Made by a program: the position numbers and the translations under genes. A stretch of DNA of 64,000 nt from Auanema rhodensis (taxonomy: Eukaryota > Nematoda > Chromadorea > Rhabditida > Rhabditidae). Position 1 is the first letter of the stretch. Each line of letters starts with the position of its first letter. Location of the stretch: the NCBI GenBank assembly GCA_964057225.1, contig OZ059896.1, forward strand, positions 5,332,001-5,396,000, in the 5' to 3' direction. Below, piece by piece: positions 28,573 to 42,900 of the stretch. The notes beneath the pieces were generated by a model that was given only the letters and a program-made list of their open reading frames with translations, did no database searches and had not been told where the DNA came from.

Positions 28573-28612
28573 TTCACGTGAAGCGAGTTACATACCAAGT
28601 GCACATCACGTG
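28573..28612. other. Two CACGTG palindromes in each B monomer
   Basis: TTCACGTGAA (28573-28582) is a perfect 10-bp palindrome, and a second CACGTG lies at 28607-28612 inside ATCACGTGTAC, 32 bp further on. CACGTG is the consensus E-box bound by some bHLH factors. Across about 180 monomers this would give roughly 360 potential sites. Binding is inference only; the sequence shows just the palindromes. Confidence 0.5.
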
Positions 28613-28636
28613 TACATTTAATTAGCATAAATTAAA

Positions 28637-31276
28637 GTTCACGTAAATTTCAAAGTCATGGTTACCATGAACCAATATCAATAAAAATTTGTTTTTAGAC
28701 TAATATGGACATGGGGAATCTAATTTCGAAAACCGCATCTATTTATCTTTCACGTGAAGCGAGTTACATACCAAGTGCACATCACGTGTACATTAAATTG
28801 GCATAAATTAAAGTTCACGTAAATTTCAAAGTCATGGTTACCATGAACCAATATCAATAAAAATTTGTTTTTAGACTAATTTGGACATGGGGAATCTAAT
28901 TTTGAAAACCGCATCTATTTATCTTTCACGTGAAGCGAGTTACATACCAAGTGCACATCACGTGTACATTTAATTAGCATAAATTAAAGTTCACGTAAAT
29001 TTCAAAGTCATGGTTACCATGAACCAATGTCAATAAAAATTTGTTTTTAGACTAATATGGACATGGGGAATCTAATTTTGAAAACCGCATCTCTTTATTT
29101 TTCACGTGAAGCGAGTTACATACCAAGTGCACATCACGTGTACATTTAATTAGCATAAATTAAAGTTCACGTAAATTTCAAAGTCATGGTTACCATGAAC
29201 CAATATCAATAAAAATTTGTTTTTAGACTAATATGGACATGGGGAATCTAATTTCGAAAACCGCATCTATTTATCTTTCACGTGAAGCGAGTTACATACC
29301 AAGTGCACATCACGTGTACAATTAATTAGCATAAATTAAAGTTCACGTAAATTTCAAAGTCATGGTTACCATGCACCAATATCAATAAAAATTTGTTTTT
29401 AGACTAATATGGACATGGGGAATCTAATTTTGAAAACCGCATCTCTTTATCTCTCACGTGAAGCGAGTTACATACCAAGGGCACATCACGTGTACATTTA
29501 ATTAGCATTAATTAAAGTTCACGTAAATTTCAAAGTCATGGTTACCATGAACCAATATCAATAAAAATTTGTTTTTAGACTAATTTGGACATGGGGAATC
29601 TAATTTTGAAAACCGCATCTATTTATCTTTCACGTGAAGCGAGTTACATACCAAGTGCACATCACGTGTACATTTAATTAGCATAAATTAAAGTTCACGT
29701 AAATTTCAAAGTCATGGTTACCATGAACCAATATCAATAAAAATTTGTTTTTAGACTAATATGGACATGGGGAATCTAATTTCGAAAACCGCATCTATTT
29801 ATCTTTCACGTGAAGCGAGTTACATACCAAGTGCACATCACGTGTACATTTATTTAGCATAAATTAAAGTTCACGTAAATTTCAAAGTCATGGTTACCAT
29901 GAACCAATATCAATAAAAATTTGTTTTTAGACTAGTTTGGACATGGGGAATCTAATTTTGAAAACCGCATCTATTTATCTTTCACGTGAAGCGAGTTACA
30001 TACCAAGTGCACATCACGTGTACATTTAATTAGCATAAATTAAAGTTCACGTAAATTTCAAAGTCATGGTTACCATGAACCAATATCAATAAAAATTTGT
30101 TTTTAGACTAATATGGACATGGGGAATCTAATTTTGGAAACCGCATCTCTTTATCTTTCACGTGAAGCGAGTTACATACCAAGTGCACATCACGTGTACA
30201 TTTAATTAGCATAAATTAAAGTTCACGTAAATTTCAAAGTCATGGTTACCATGAACCAATATCAATAAAAATTTGTTTTTAGACTAATATGGACATGGGG
30301 AATCTAATTTCGCAAACCGCATCTATTTATCTTTCACGTGAAGCGAGTTACATACCAAGTGCACATCACGTGTACATTTAATTAGCATAAATTAAAGTTC
30401 ACGTAAATTTCAAAGTCATGGTTACCATGAACCAATATCAATAAAAATTTGTTTTTAGACTAATATGGACATGGGGAATCTAATTTCGAAAACCGCATCT
30501 ATTTATCTTTCACGTGAAGCGAGTTACATACCAAGTGCACATCACGTGTACATTAAATTAGCATAAATTAAAGTTCACGTAAATTTCAAAGTCATGGTTA
30601 CCATGAACCAATATCAATAAAAATTTGTTTTTAGACTAATTTGGACATGGGGAATCTAATTTTGAAAACCGCATCTATTTATCTTTCACGTGAAGCGAGT
30701 TACATACCAAGTGCACATCACGTGTACATTTAATTAGCATAAATTAAAGTTCACGTAAATTTCAAAGTCATGGTTACCATGAACCAATGTCAATAAAAAT
30801 TTGTTTTTAGACTAATATGGACATGGGGAATCTAATTTTGAAAACCGCATCTCTTTATTTTTCACGTGAAGCGAGTTACATACCAAGTGCCCATCACGTG
30901 TACATTTAATTAGCATAAATTAAAGTTCACGTAAATTTCAAAGTCATGGTTACCATGAACCAATATCAATAAAAATTTGTTTTTAGACTAATATGGACAT
31001 GGGGAATCTAATTTCGAAAACCGCATCTATTTATCTTTCACGTGAAGAGAGTTACATACCAAGTGCACATCACGTGTACAATTAATTAGCATAAATTAAA
31101 GTTCACGTAAATTTCAAAGTCATGGTTACCATGCACCAATATCAATAAAAATTTGTTTTTAGACTAATATGGACATGGGGAATCTAATTTTGAAAACCGC
31201 ATCTCTTTATCTCTCACGTGAAGCGAGTTACATACCAAGGGCACATCACGTGTACATTTAATTAGCATTAATTAAA
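28637..31276. repeat. B segmental copy: five-monomer haplotype repeated at 1760 bp
   Basis: Monomers at 28637-29516 and 30397-31276 show the same order of haplotypes: ATTTCG with CATTAAATT, then TAATTTGG, then CCAATGTC with TTTATTTTTC, then ATTTCG with CAATTAATT, then GCACCAATATC with TCTCTCACG and AAGGGCAC. The distance is ten monomers (1760 bp). The second copy has private changes such as GTGCCCATC and GAAGAGAG. Confidence 0.8.
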
Positions 31277-32860
31277 GTTCACGTAAATTTCAAAGTCATG
31301 GTTATCATGAACCAATATCAATAAAAATTTGTTTGTGAACTAATATGGACATGGGGAATCTAATTTTGAAAACCGCATCTCTTCATCTTTCACGTGAAGC
31401 GAGTTACATACCAAGTGCACATCACGTGTACATTTAATTAGCATAAATTAAAGTTCACGTAAATTTCAAAGTCATGGTTACCATGAACCAATGTCAATAA
31501 AAATTTGTTTTTAGACTAATATGGACATGGGGAATCTAATTTTGAAAACCGCATCTCTTTATTTTTCACGTGAAGCGAGTTACATACCAAGTGCACATCA
31601 CGTGTACATTTAATTAGCATAAATTAAAGTTCACGTAAATTTCAAAGTCATGGTTACCATGCACCAATATCAATAAAAATTTGTTTTTAGACTAATATGG
31701 ACATGAGGAATCTAATTGTGAAAACCGCATCTCTTTATCTTTCACGTGAAGCGAGTTACATACCAAGTGCACATCACGTGTACATTTAATTAGCATAAAT
31801 TAAAGTTCACGTAAATTTCAAAGTCATGGTTACCATGAACCAATATCAATAAAAATTTGTTTTTAGACTAATATGGACATGGGGAATCTAATTTTGAAAA
31901 CCGCATCTCTTTATCTTTCACGTGAAGCGAGTTACATACCAAGTGCACATCACGTGTACATTAAATTAGCATAAATTAAAGTTCACGTAAATTTCAAAGT
32001 TGTGGTTACCATGAACCAATATCAATAAAAATTTGTTTTTAGACTAATTTGGACATGGGGAATCTAATTTTGAAAATCGCATCTCTTCATCTTTCACGTG
32101 AAGCGAGTTACATACCAAGTGCACATCACGTGTACATTTAATTAGCATAAATTAAAGTTCACGTAAATTTCAAAGTCATGGTTACCATGAACCAATGTCA
32201 ATAAAAATTTGTTTTTAGACTAATATGGACATGGGGAATCTAATTTTGAAAACCGCATCTCTTTATCTTTCACGTGAAGCGAGTTACATACCAAGTGCCC
32301 ATCACGTGTACATTAAATTAGCATAAATTAAAGTTCACGTAAATTTCAAAGTCATGGTTACCATGAACCAATATCAATAAAAATTTGTTTTTAGACTAAT
32401 TTGGACATGGGGAATCTAATTTTGAAAACCGCATCTCTTCATCTTTCACGTGAAGCGAGTTACATACCAAGTGCACATCACGTGTACATTTAATTAGCAT
32501 AAATTAAAGTTCACGTAAATTTCAAAGTCATGGTTACCATGAACCAATATCAATAAAAATTTGTTTTTAGACTAATTTGGACATGGGGAATCTAATTTTG
32601 AAAACCGCATCTCTTCATCTTTCACGTGAAGCGAGTTACATACCAAGTGCACATCACGTGTACATTTAATTAGCATAAATTAAAGTTCACGTAAATTTCA
32701 AAGTCATGGTTACCATGAACCAATGTCAATAAAAATTTGTTTTTAGACTAATATGGACATGGGGAATCTAATTTTGAAAACCGCATCTATTCATCTTTCA
32801 CGTGAAGCGAGTTACATACCAAGTGCACATCACGTGTACATTTAATTAGCATAAATTAAA

Positions 32861-35502
32861 GTTCACGTAAATTTCAAAGTCATGGTTACCATGAACCAAT
32901 ATCAATAAAAATTTGTTTGTGAACTAATATGGACATGGGGAATCTAATTTTGGAAACCGCATCTCTTCATCTTTCACGTGAAGCGAGTTACATACCAAGT
33001 GCACATCACGTGTACATTTAATTAGCATAAATTAAAGTTCACGTAAATTTCAAAGTCATGGTTACCATGAACCAATATCAATAAAAAATTTGTTTTTAGA
33101 CTAATATGGACATGGGGAATCTAATTTCGAAAACCGCATGTATTCATCTTTCACGTGAAGCGAGTTACATACCAAGTGCACATCACGTGTACATTTAATT
33201 AGCATAAATTAAAGTTCACGTAAATTTCAAAGTCATGGTTACCATGAACCAATATCAATAAAAATTTGTTTTTGAACTAATATGGACATGGGGAATCTAA
33301 TTTTGGAAACCGCATCTCTTCATCTTTCACGTGAAGCGAGTTACATACCAAGTGCACATCACGTGTACAATTAATTAGCATAAATTAAAGTTCACGTAAA
33401 TTTCAAAGTCATGGTTACCATGCACCAATATCAATAAAAATTTGTTTTTAGACTAATATGGACATGGGGAATCTAATTTTGAAAACCGCATCTCTTTATC
33501 TCTCACGTGAAGCGAGTTACATACCAAGTGCACATCACGTGTACATTTAATTAGCATTAATTAAAGTTCACGTAAATTTCAAAGTCATGGTTACCATGAA
33601 CCAATGTCAATAAAAATTTGTTTTTAGACTAATATGGACATGGGGAATCTAATTTTGAAAACCGCATCTCTTCATCTTTCACGTGAAGCGAGTTACATAC
33701 CAAGTGCACATCACGTGTACATTTAATTAGCATAAATTAAAGTTCACGTAAATTTCAAAGTCATGGTTACCATGAACCAATATCAATAAAAATTTGTTTT
33801 TAGACTAATATGGACATGGGGAATCTAATTTCGAAAACCGCATCTATTCATCTTTCACGTGAAGCGAGTTACATACCAAGTGCACATCACGTGTACATTT
33901 AATTAGCATAAATTAAAGTTCACGTAAATTTTAAAGTCATGGTTACCATGAACCAATATCAATAAAAATTTGTTTTTAGACTAATATGGACATGGGGAAT
34001 CTAATTTCGAAAACCGCATCTATTCATCTTTCACGTGAAGCGAGTTACATACCAAGTGCACATCACGTGTACATTTAATTAGCATAAATTAAAGTTCACG
34101 TAAATTTCAAAGTCATGGTTACCATGAACCAATATCAATAAAAATTTGTTTTTAGACTAATATGGACATGGGGAATCTAATTTTGAAAACCGCATCTCTT
34201 TATCTTTCACGTGAAGCGAGTTACATACCAAGTGCACATCACGTGTACATTAAATTAGCATAAATTAAAGTTCACGTAAATTTCAAAGTCATGGTTACCA
34301 TGAACCAATATCAATAAAAATTTGTTTTTAGACTAATTTGGACATGGGGAATCTAATTTTGAAAACCGCATCTCTTCATCTTTCACGTGAAGCGAGTTAC
34401 ATACCGAGTGCACATCACGTGTACATTTAATTAGCATAAATTAAAGTTCACGTAAATTTCAAAGTCATGGTTACCATGAACCAATGTCAATAAAAATTTG
34501 TTTTTAGACTAATATGGACATGGGGAATCTAATTTTGAAAACCGCATCTCTTCATCTTTCACGTGAAGCGAGTTACATACCAAGTGCACATCACGTGTAC
34601 ATTTAATTAGCATAAATTAAAGTTCACGTAAATTTCAAAGTCATGGTTACCATGAACCAATATCAATAAAAATTTGTTTTTAGACTAATATGGACATGGG
34701 GAATCTAATTTCGAAAACCGCATCTATTCATCTTTCACGTGAAGCGAGTTACATACCAAGTGCACATCACGTGTACATTTAATTAGCATAAATTAAAGTT
34801 CACGTAAATTTCAAAGTCATGGTTACCATGAACCAATATCAATAAAAATTTGTTTGTGAACTAATATGGACATGGGGAATCTAATTTTGGAAACCGCATC
34901 TCTTCATCTTTCACGTGAAGCGAGTTACATACCAAGTGCACATCACGTGTACATTTAATTAGCATAAATTAAAGTTCACGTAAATTTCAAAGTCATGGTT
35001 ACCATGAACCAATATCAATAAAAAATTTGTTTTTAGACTAATATGGACATGGGGAATCTAATTTCGAAAACCGCATGTATTCATCTTTCACGTGAAGCGA
35101 GTTACATACCAAGTGCACATCACGTGTACATTTAATTAGCATAAATTAAAGTTCACGTAAATTTCAAAGTCATGGTTACCATGAACCAATATCAATAAAA
35201 ATTTGTTTGTGAACTAATATGGACATGGGGAATCTAATTTTGGAAACCGCATCTCTTCATCTTTCACGTGAAGCGAGTTACATACCAAGTGCACATCACG
35301 TGTACAATTAATTAGCATAAATTAAAGTTCACGTAAATTTCAAAGTCATGGTTACCATGCACCAATATCAATAAAAATTTGTTTTTAGACTAATATGGAC
35401 ATGGGGAATCTAATTTTGAAAACCGCATCTCTTTATCTCTCACGTGAAGCGAGTTACATACCAAGGGCACATCACGTGTACATTTAATTAGCATTAATTA
35501 AA
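32861..35502. repeat. B segmental copy: four-monomer haplotype at 11-monomer distance, marked by a shared +A indel
   Basis: Segments 32861-33565 and 34798-35502 both contain, in order, a TTTGTGAAC/TTTTGGAAAC monomer, a monomer with an extra A (ATAAAAAATTTG) and CCGCATGTATTC, another TTTTGGAAAC monomer with CAATTAATT, and a GCACCAATATC monomer with TCTCTCACG. Sharing both the indel and the CATGTATTC change means one copied event and not two separate mutations. The offset is 1937 bp, that is 11 x 176 plus the inserted base. Confidence 0.88.
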
Positions 35503-36420
35503 GTTCACGTAAATTTCAAAGTCATGGTTACCATGAACCAATATCAATAAAAATTTGTTTGTGAACAAATATGGACATGGGGAATCTAATTTTGAAAACC
35601 GCATCTCTTTATTTTTCACGTGAAGCGAGTTACATACCAAGTGCACATCACGTGTACATTTAATTAGCATAAATTAAAGTTCACGTAAATTTCAAAGTCA
35701 TGGTTACCATGAACCAATATCAATAAAAATTTGTTTGTGAACAAATATGGACATGGGGAATCTAATTTTGAAAACCGCATCTCTTTATTTTTCACGTGAA
35801 GCGAGTTACATACCAAGTGCACATCACGTGTACATTTAATTAGCATAAATTAAAGTTCACGTAAATTTCAAAGTCATGGTTACCATGAACCAATATCAAT
35901 AAAAATTTGTTTTTAGACTAATTTGGACATGGGGAATCTAATTTTGAAAACCGCATCTATTTATCTTTCACGTGAAGCGAGTTACATACCAAGTGCACAT
36001 CACGTGTACATTTAATTAGCATAAATTAAAGTTCACGTAAATTTCAAAGTCATGGTTACCATGAACCAATATCAATAAAAATTTGTTTTTAGACTAATAT
36101 GGACATGGGGAATCTAATTTTGAAAACCGCATCTCTTCATCTTTCACGTGAAGCGAGTTACATACCAAGTGCACATCACGTGTACAATTAATTAGCATAA
36201 ATTAAAGTTCACGTAAATTTCAAAGTCATGGTTACCATGCACCAATATCAATAAAAATTTGTTTTTAGACTAATATGGACATGGGGAATCTAATTTCGAA
36301 AACCGCATCTATTCATCTTTCACGTGAAGCGAGTTACATACCAAGTGCACATCACGTGTACATTTAATTAGCATAAATTAAAGTTCACGTAAATTTCAAA
36401 GTCATGGTTACCATGAACCA

Positions 36421-38650
36421 ATATCAATAAAAATTTGTTTGTGAACTAATATGGACATGGGGAATCTAATTTTGGAAACCGCATCTCTTCATCTTTCACG
36501 TGAAGCGAGTTACATACCAAGTGCACATCACGTGTACAATTAATTAGCATAAATTAAAGTTCACGTAAATTTCAAAGTCATGGTTACCATGCACCAATAT
36601 CAATAAAAATTTGTTTTTAGACTAATATGGACATGGGGAATCTAATTTTGAAAACCGCATCTCTTTATCTCTCAGGTGAAGCGAGTTACATACCAAGTGC
36701 ACATCACGTGTACAATTAATTAGCATAAATTAAAGTTCACGTAAATTTCAAAGTCATGGTTACCATGCACCAATATCAATAAAAATTTGTTTTTAGACTA
36801 ATATGGACATGGGGAATCTAACTTTGAAAACCGCATCTCTTTATCTCTCACGTGAAGCGAGTTACATACCACGGGCACATCACGTGTACATTTAATTAGC
36901 ATAAATTAAAGTTCACGTAAATTTCAAAGTCATGGTTACCATGCACCAATATCAATAAAAATTTGTTTTTAGACTAATATGGACATGGGGAATCTAATTT
37001 TGAAAACCGCATCTCTTTATCTTTCACGTGAAGCGAGTTACATACCAAGTGCACATCACGTGTACATTTAATTAGCATAAATTAAAGTTCACGTAAATTT
37101 CAAAGTCATGGTTACCATGAACCAATATCAATAAAAATTTGTTTTTAGACTAATATGGATATGGGGAATCTAATTTTGAAAACCGCATCTCTTTATCTTT
37201 CACGTGAAGCGAGTTACATACCAAGTGCACATCACGTGTACATTTAATTAGCATTAATTAAAGTTCACGTAAATTTCAAAGTCATGGTTACCATGAACCA
37301 ATATCAATAAAAATTTGTTTGTGAACTAATATGGACATGGGGAATCTAATTTTGAAAACCGCATCTCTTCATCTTTCACGTGAAGCGAGTTACATACCAA
37401 GTGCACATCACGTGTACATTTAATTAGCATAAATTAAAGTTCACGTAAATTTCAAAGTCATGGTTACCATGCACCAATATCAATAAAAATTTGTTTTTAG
37501 ACTAATATGGACATGGGGAATCTAATTTTGAAAACCGCATCTCTTTATCTCTCACGTGAAGAGAGTTACATACCAAGGGCACATCACGTGTACATTTAAT
37601 TAGCATTAATTAAAGTTCACGTAAATTTCAAAGTCATGGTTACCATGAACCAATATCAATAAAAATTTGTTTGTGAACTAATATGGACATGGGGAATCTA
37701 ATTTTGAAAACCGCATCTCTTCATCTTTCACGTGAAGCGAGTTACATACCAAGTGCACATCACGTGTACATTTAATTAGCATAAATTAAAGTTCACGTAA
37801 ATTTCAAAGTCATGGTTACCATGAACCAATGTCAATAAAAATTTGTTTTTAGACTAATATGGACATGGGGAATCTAATTTTGAAAACCGCATCTCTTTAT
37901 TTTTCACGTGAAGCGAGTTACATACCAAGTGCACATCACGTGTACATTTAATTAGCATAAATTAAAGTTCACGTAAATTTCAAAGTCATGGTTACCATGA
38001 ACCAATATCAATAAAAATTTGTTTTTAGACTAATTTGGACATGGGGAATCTAATTTTGAAAACCGCATCTCTTCATCTTTCACGTGAAGCGAGTTACATA
38101 CCAAGTGCACATCACGTGTACATTTAATTAGCATAAATTAAAGTTCACGTAAATTTCAAAGTCATGGTTACCATGAACCAATGTCAATAAAAATTTGTTT
38201 GTGAACTAATATGGACATGGGGAATCTAATTTTGGAAACCGCATCTCTTCATCTTTCACGTGAAGCGAGTTACATACCAAGTGCACATCACGTGTACAAT
38301 TAATTAGCATAAATTAAAGTTCACGTAAATTTCAAAGTCATGGTTACCATGCACCAATATCAATAAAAATTTGTTTTTAGACTAATATGGACATGGGGAA
38401 TCTAATTTTGAAAACCGCATCTCTTTATCTCTCAGGTGAAGTGAGTTACATACCAAGTGCACATCACGTGTACAATTAATTAGCATAAATTAAAGTTCAC
38501 GTAAATTTCAAAGTCATGGTTACCATGCACCAATATCAATAAAAATTTGTTTTTAGACTAATATGGACATGGGGAATCTAACTTTGAAAACCGCATCTCT
38601 TTATCTCTCACGTGAAGCGAGTTACATACCAAGGGCACATCACGTGTACA
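36421..38650. repeat. B segmental copy at 10-monomer distance
   Basis: The series of a TTTGTGAAC/TTTTGGAAAC monomer, a GCACC monomer with TCAGGTGAAG (36673), a GCACC monomer with CTAACTTTG, then a plain GCACC monomer recurs at 38433 and onward, 1760 bp later. Small differences (ACCACGGGCAC in the first, GAAGTGAGTT in the second) show later divergence. Confidence 0.78.
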
Positions 38651-39902
38651 TTTAATTAGCATAAATTAAAGTTCACGTAAATTTCAAAGTCATGGTTACC
38701 ATGCACCAATATCAATAAAAATTTGTTTTTAGACTAATATGGACATGGGGAATCTAATTTTGAAAACCGCATCTCTTTATCTTTCACGTGAAGCGAGTTA
38801 CATACCAAGTGCACATCACGTGTACATTTAATTAGCATAAATTAAAGTTCACGTAAATTTCAAAGTCATGGTTACCATGCACCAATATCAATAAAAATTT
38901 GTTTTTAGACTAATATGGACATGGGGAATCTATTTTTGAAAACCGCATCTCTTTATCTTTCACGTGAAGCGAGTTACATACCAAGTGCACATCACGTGTA
39001 CATTTAATTAGCATAAATTAAAGTTCACGTAAATTTCAAAGTCATGGTTACCATGCACCAATATCAATAAAAATTTGTTTTTAGACTAATATGGACATGG
39101 GGAATCTAATTTTGAAAACCGCATCTCTTTATCTTTCACGTGAAGCGAGTTACATACCAAGTGCACATCACGTGTACATTTAATTAGCATAAATTAAAGT
39201 TCACGTAAATTTCAAAGTCATGGTTACCATGAACCAATATCAATAAAAATTTGTTTTTAGACTAATATGGACATGGGGAATCTAATTTTGAAAACCGCAT
39301 CTCTTTATCTTTCACGTGAAGCGAGTTACATACCAAGTGAACATCACGTGTACATTTAATTAGCATTAATTAAAGTTCACGTAAATTTCAAAGTCATGGT
39401 TACCATGAACCAATATCAATAAAAATTTGGTTGTGAACTAATATGGACATGGGGAATCTAATTTTGAAAACCGCATCTCTTCATCTTTCACGTGAAGCGA
39501 GTTACATACCAAGTGCACATCACGTGTACATTTAATTAGCATAAATTAAAGTTCACGTAAATTTCAAAGTCATGGTTACCATGCACCAATATCAATAAAA
39601 ATTTGTTTTTAGACTAATATGGACATGGGGAATCTAATTTTGAAAACCGCATCTCTTTATCTCTCACGTGAAGCGAGTTACATACCAAGGGCACATCACG
39701 TGTACATTTAATTAGCATTAATTAAAGTTCACGTAAATTTCAAAGTCATGGTTACCATGAACCAATATCAATAAAAATTTGTTTGTGAACTAATATGGAC
39801 ATGGGGAATCTAATTTTGAAAACCGCATCTCTTCATCTTTCACGTGAAGCGAGTTACATACCAAGTGCACATCACGTGTACATTTAATTAGCATAAATTA
39901 AA

Positions 39903-42900
39903 GTTCACGTAAATTTCAAAGTCATGGTTACCATGAACCAATGTCAATAAAAATTTGTTTTTAGACTAATATGGACATGGGGAATCTAATTTTGAAAACC
40001 GCATCTCTTTATTTTTCACGTGAAGCGAGTTACATACCAAGTGCACATCACGTGTACATTTAATTAGCATAAATTAAAGTTCACGTAAATTTCAAAGTCA
40101 TGGTTACCATGAACCAATATCAATAAAAATTTGTTTTTAGACTAATTTGGACATGGGGAATCTAATTTTGAAAACCGCATCTCTTCATCTTTCACGTGAA
40201 GCGAGTTACATACCAAGTGCACATCACGTGTACATTTAATTAGCATAAATTAAAGTTCACGTAAATTTCAAAGTCATGGTTACCATGAACCAATGTCAAT
40301 AAAAATTTGTTTGTGAACTAATATGGACATGGGGAATCTAATTTTGGAAACCGCATCTCTTCATCTTTCACGTGAAGCGAGTTACATACCAAGTGCACAT
40401 CACGTGTACAATTAATTAGCATAAATTAAAGTTCACGTAAATTTCAAAGTCATGGTTACCATGCACCAATATCAATAAAAATTTGTTTTTAGACTAATAT
40501 GGACATGGGGAATCTAACTTTGAAAACCGCATCTCTTTATCTCTCACGTGAAGCGAGTTACATACCAAGGGCACATCACGTGTACATTTAATTAGCATAA
40601 ATTAAAGTTCACGTAAATTTCAAAGTCATGGTTACCATGCACCAATATCAATAAAAATTTGTTTTTAGACTAATATGGACATGGGGAATCTAACTTTGAA
40701 AACCGCATCTCTTTATCTCTCACGTGAAGCGAGTTACATACCAAGGGCACATCACGTGTACATTTAATTAGCATAAATTAAAGTTCACGTAAATTTCAAA
40801 GTCATGGTTACCATGCACCAATATCAATAAAAATTTGTTTTTAGACTAATATGGACATGGGGAATCTAATTTTGAAAACCGCATCTCTTTATCTTTCACG
40901 TGAAGCGAGTTACATACCAAGTGCACATCACGTGTACATTTAATTAGCATAAATTAAAGTTCACGTAAATTTCAAAGTCATGGTTACCATGAACCAATAT
41001 CAATAAAAATTTGTTTTTAGACTAATATGGACATGGGGAATCTAATTTTGAAAACCGCATCTCTTTATCTTTCACGTGAAGCGAGTTACATACCAAGTGC
41101 ACATCACGTGTACATTTAATTAGCATTAATTAAAGTTCACGTAAATTTCAAAGTCATGGTTACCATGAACCAATATCAATAAAAATTTGTTTTTAGACTA
41201 ATATGGACATGGGGAATCTGATTTTGAAAACCGCATCTCTTTATCTCTCACGTGAAGCGAGTTACATACCAAGTGCACATCACGTGTACATTTAATTAGC
41301 ATAAATTAAAGTTCACGTAAATTTCAAAGTCATGGTTACCATGAACCAATATCAATAAAAATTTGTTTTTAGACTAATTTGGACATGGGGAATCTAATTT
41401 TAAAAACCGCATCTCTTCATCTTTCACGTGAAGCGAGTTACATACCAAGTGCACATCACGTGTACATTTAATTAGCATAAATTAAAGTTCACGTAAATTT
41501 CAAAGTCATGGTTACCATGAACCAATGTCAATAAAAATTTGTTTGTGAACTAATATGGACATGGGGAATCTAATTTTGGAAACCGCATCTCTTCATCTTT
41601 CACGTGAAGCGAGTTACATACCGAGTGCACATCACGTGTACATTTAATTAGCATAAATTAAAGTTCACGTAAATTTCAAAGTCATGGTTACCATGAACCA
41701 ATATCAATAAAAATTTGTTTTTAGACTAATATGGACATGGGGAATCTAATTTTGGAAACCGCATCTCTTTATCTTTCACGTGAAGCGAGTTACATACCAA
41801 GTGCACATCACGTGTACATTTAATTAGCATAAATTAAAGTTCACGTAAATTTCAAAGTCATGGTTACCATGAACCAATATCAATAAAAATTTGTTTTTAG
41901 ACTAATATGGACATGGGGAATCTAATTTCGAAAACCGCATCTATTTATCTTTCACGTGAAGCGAGTTACATACCAAGGGCACATCACGTGTACATTTAAT
42001 TAGCATAAATTAAAGTTCACGTAAATTTCAAAGTCATGGTTACCATGAACCAATGTCAATAAAAATTTGTTTTTAGACTAATATGGACATGGGGAATCTA
42101 ATTTTGAAAACCGCATCTCTTCATCTTTCACGTGAAGCGAGTTACATACCAAGTGCACATCACGTGTACATTTAATTAGCATAAATTAAAGTTCACGTAA
42201 ATTTCAAAGTCATGGTTACCATGCACCAATATCAATAAAAATTTGTTTTTAGACTAATATGGACATGGGGAATCTAATTTTGAAAACCGCATCTCTTCAT
42301 CTTTCACGTGAAGCGAGTTACATACCAAGTGCACATCACGTGTACATTTAATTAGCATAAATTAAAGTTCACGTAAATTTCAAAGTCATGGTTACCATGA
42401 ACCAATGTCAATAAAAATTTGTTTTTAGACTAATATGGACATGGGGAATCTAATTTTGAAAACCGCATCTCTTCATCTTTCACGTGAAGCGAGTTACATA
42501 CCAAGTGCACATCACGTGTACATTTAATTAGCATAAATTAAAGTTCACGTAAATTTCAAAGTCATGGTTACCATGAACCAATATCAATAAAAATTTGTTT
42601 TTAGACTAATATGGACATGGGGAATCTAATTTCGAAAACCGCATCTATTCATCTTTCACGTGAAGCGAGTTACATACCAAGTGCACATCACGTGTACATT
42701 TAATTAGCATAAATTAAAGTTCACGTAAATTTCAAAGTCATGGTTACCATGAACCAATGTCAATAAAAATTTGTTTGTGAACTAATATGGACATGGGGAA
42801 TCTAATTTTGAAAACCGCATCTCTTCATCTTTCACGTGAAGCGAGTTACATACCAAGTGCACATCACGTGTACATTTAATTAGCATAAATTAAAGTTCAC

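Larger units (their letters stand above)
28461..28636. repeat. Reference B monomer (176 bp)
   Basis: Phased on GTTCACGTAAATTTC. In order it contains a 13-bp dyad CATGGTTACCATG (28481-28493), AATAAAAATTTG, the conserved GGACATGGGGAATC, ACCGCATCT, the palindrome TTCACGTGAA (28573-28582), GAGTTACATACC, GTGCAC, a second CACGTG (28607-28612), TGTACA and TTAATTAGCATAA. The length is close to a nucleosome repeat. No frame longer than about one monomer stays open in general. Confidence 0.95.

Noticed and set aside
35664-35846. A 60-codon open frame on the minus strand of B
   Set aside because: It exists only where a local GTGAACAAATATGG variant removes a stop, spans more than one monomer and shows no protein features.
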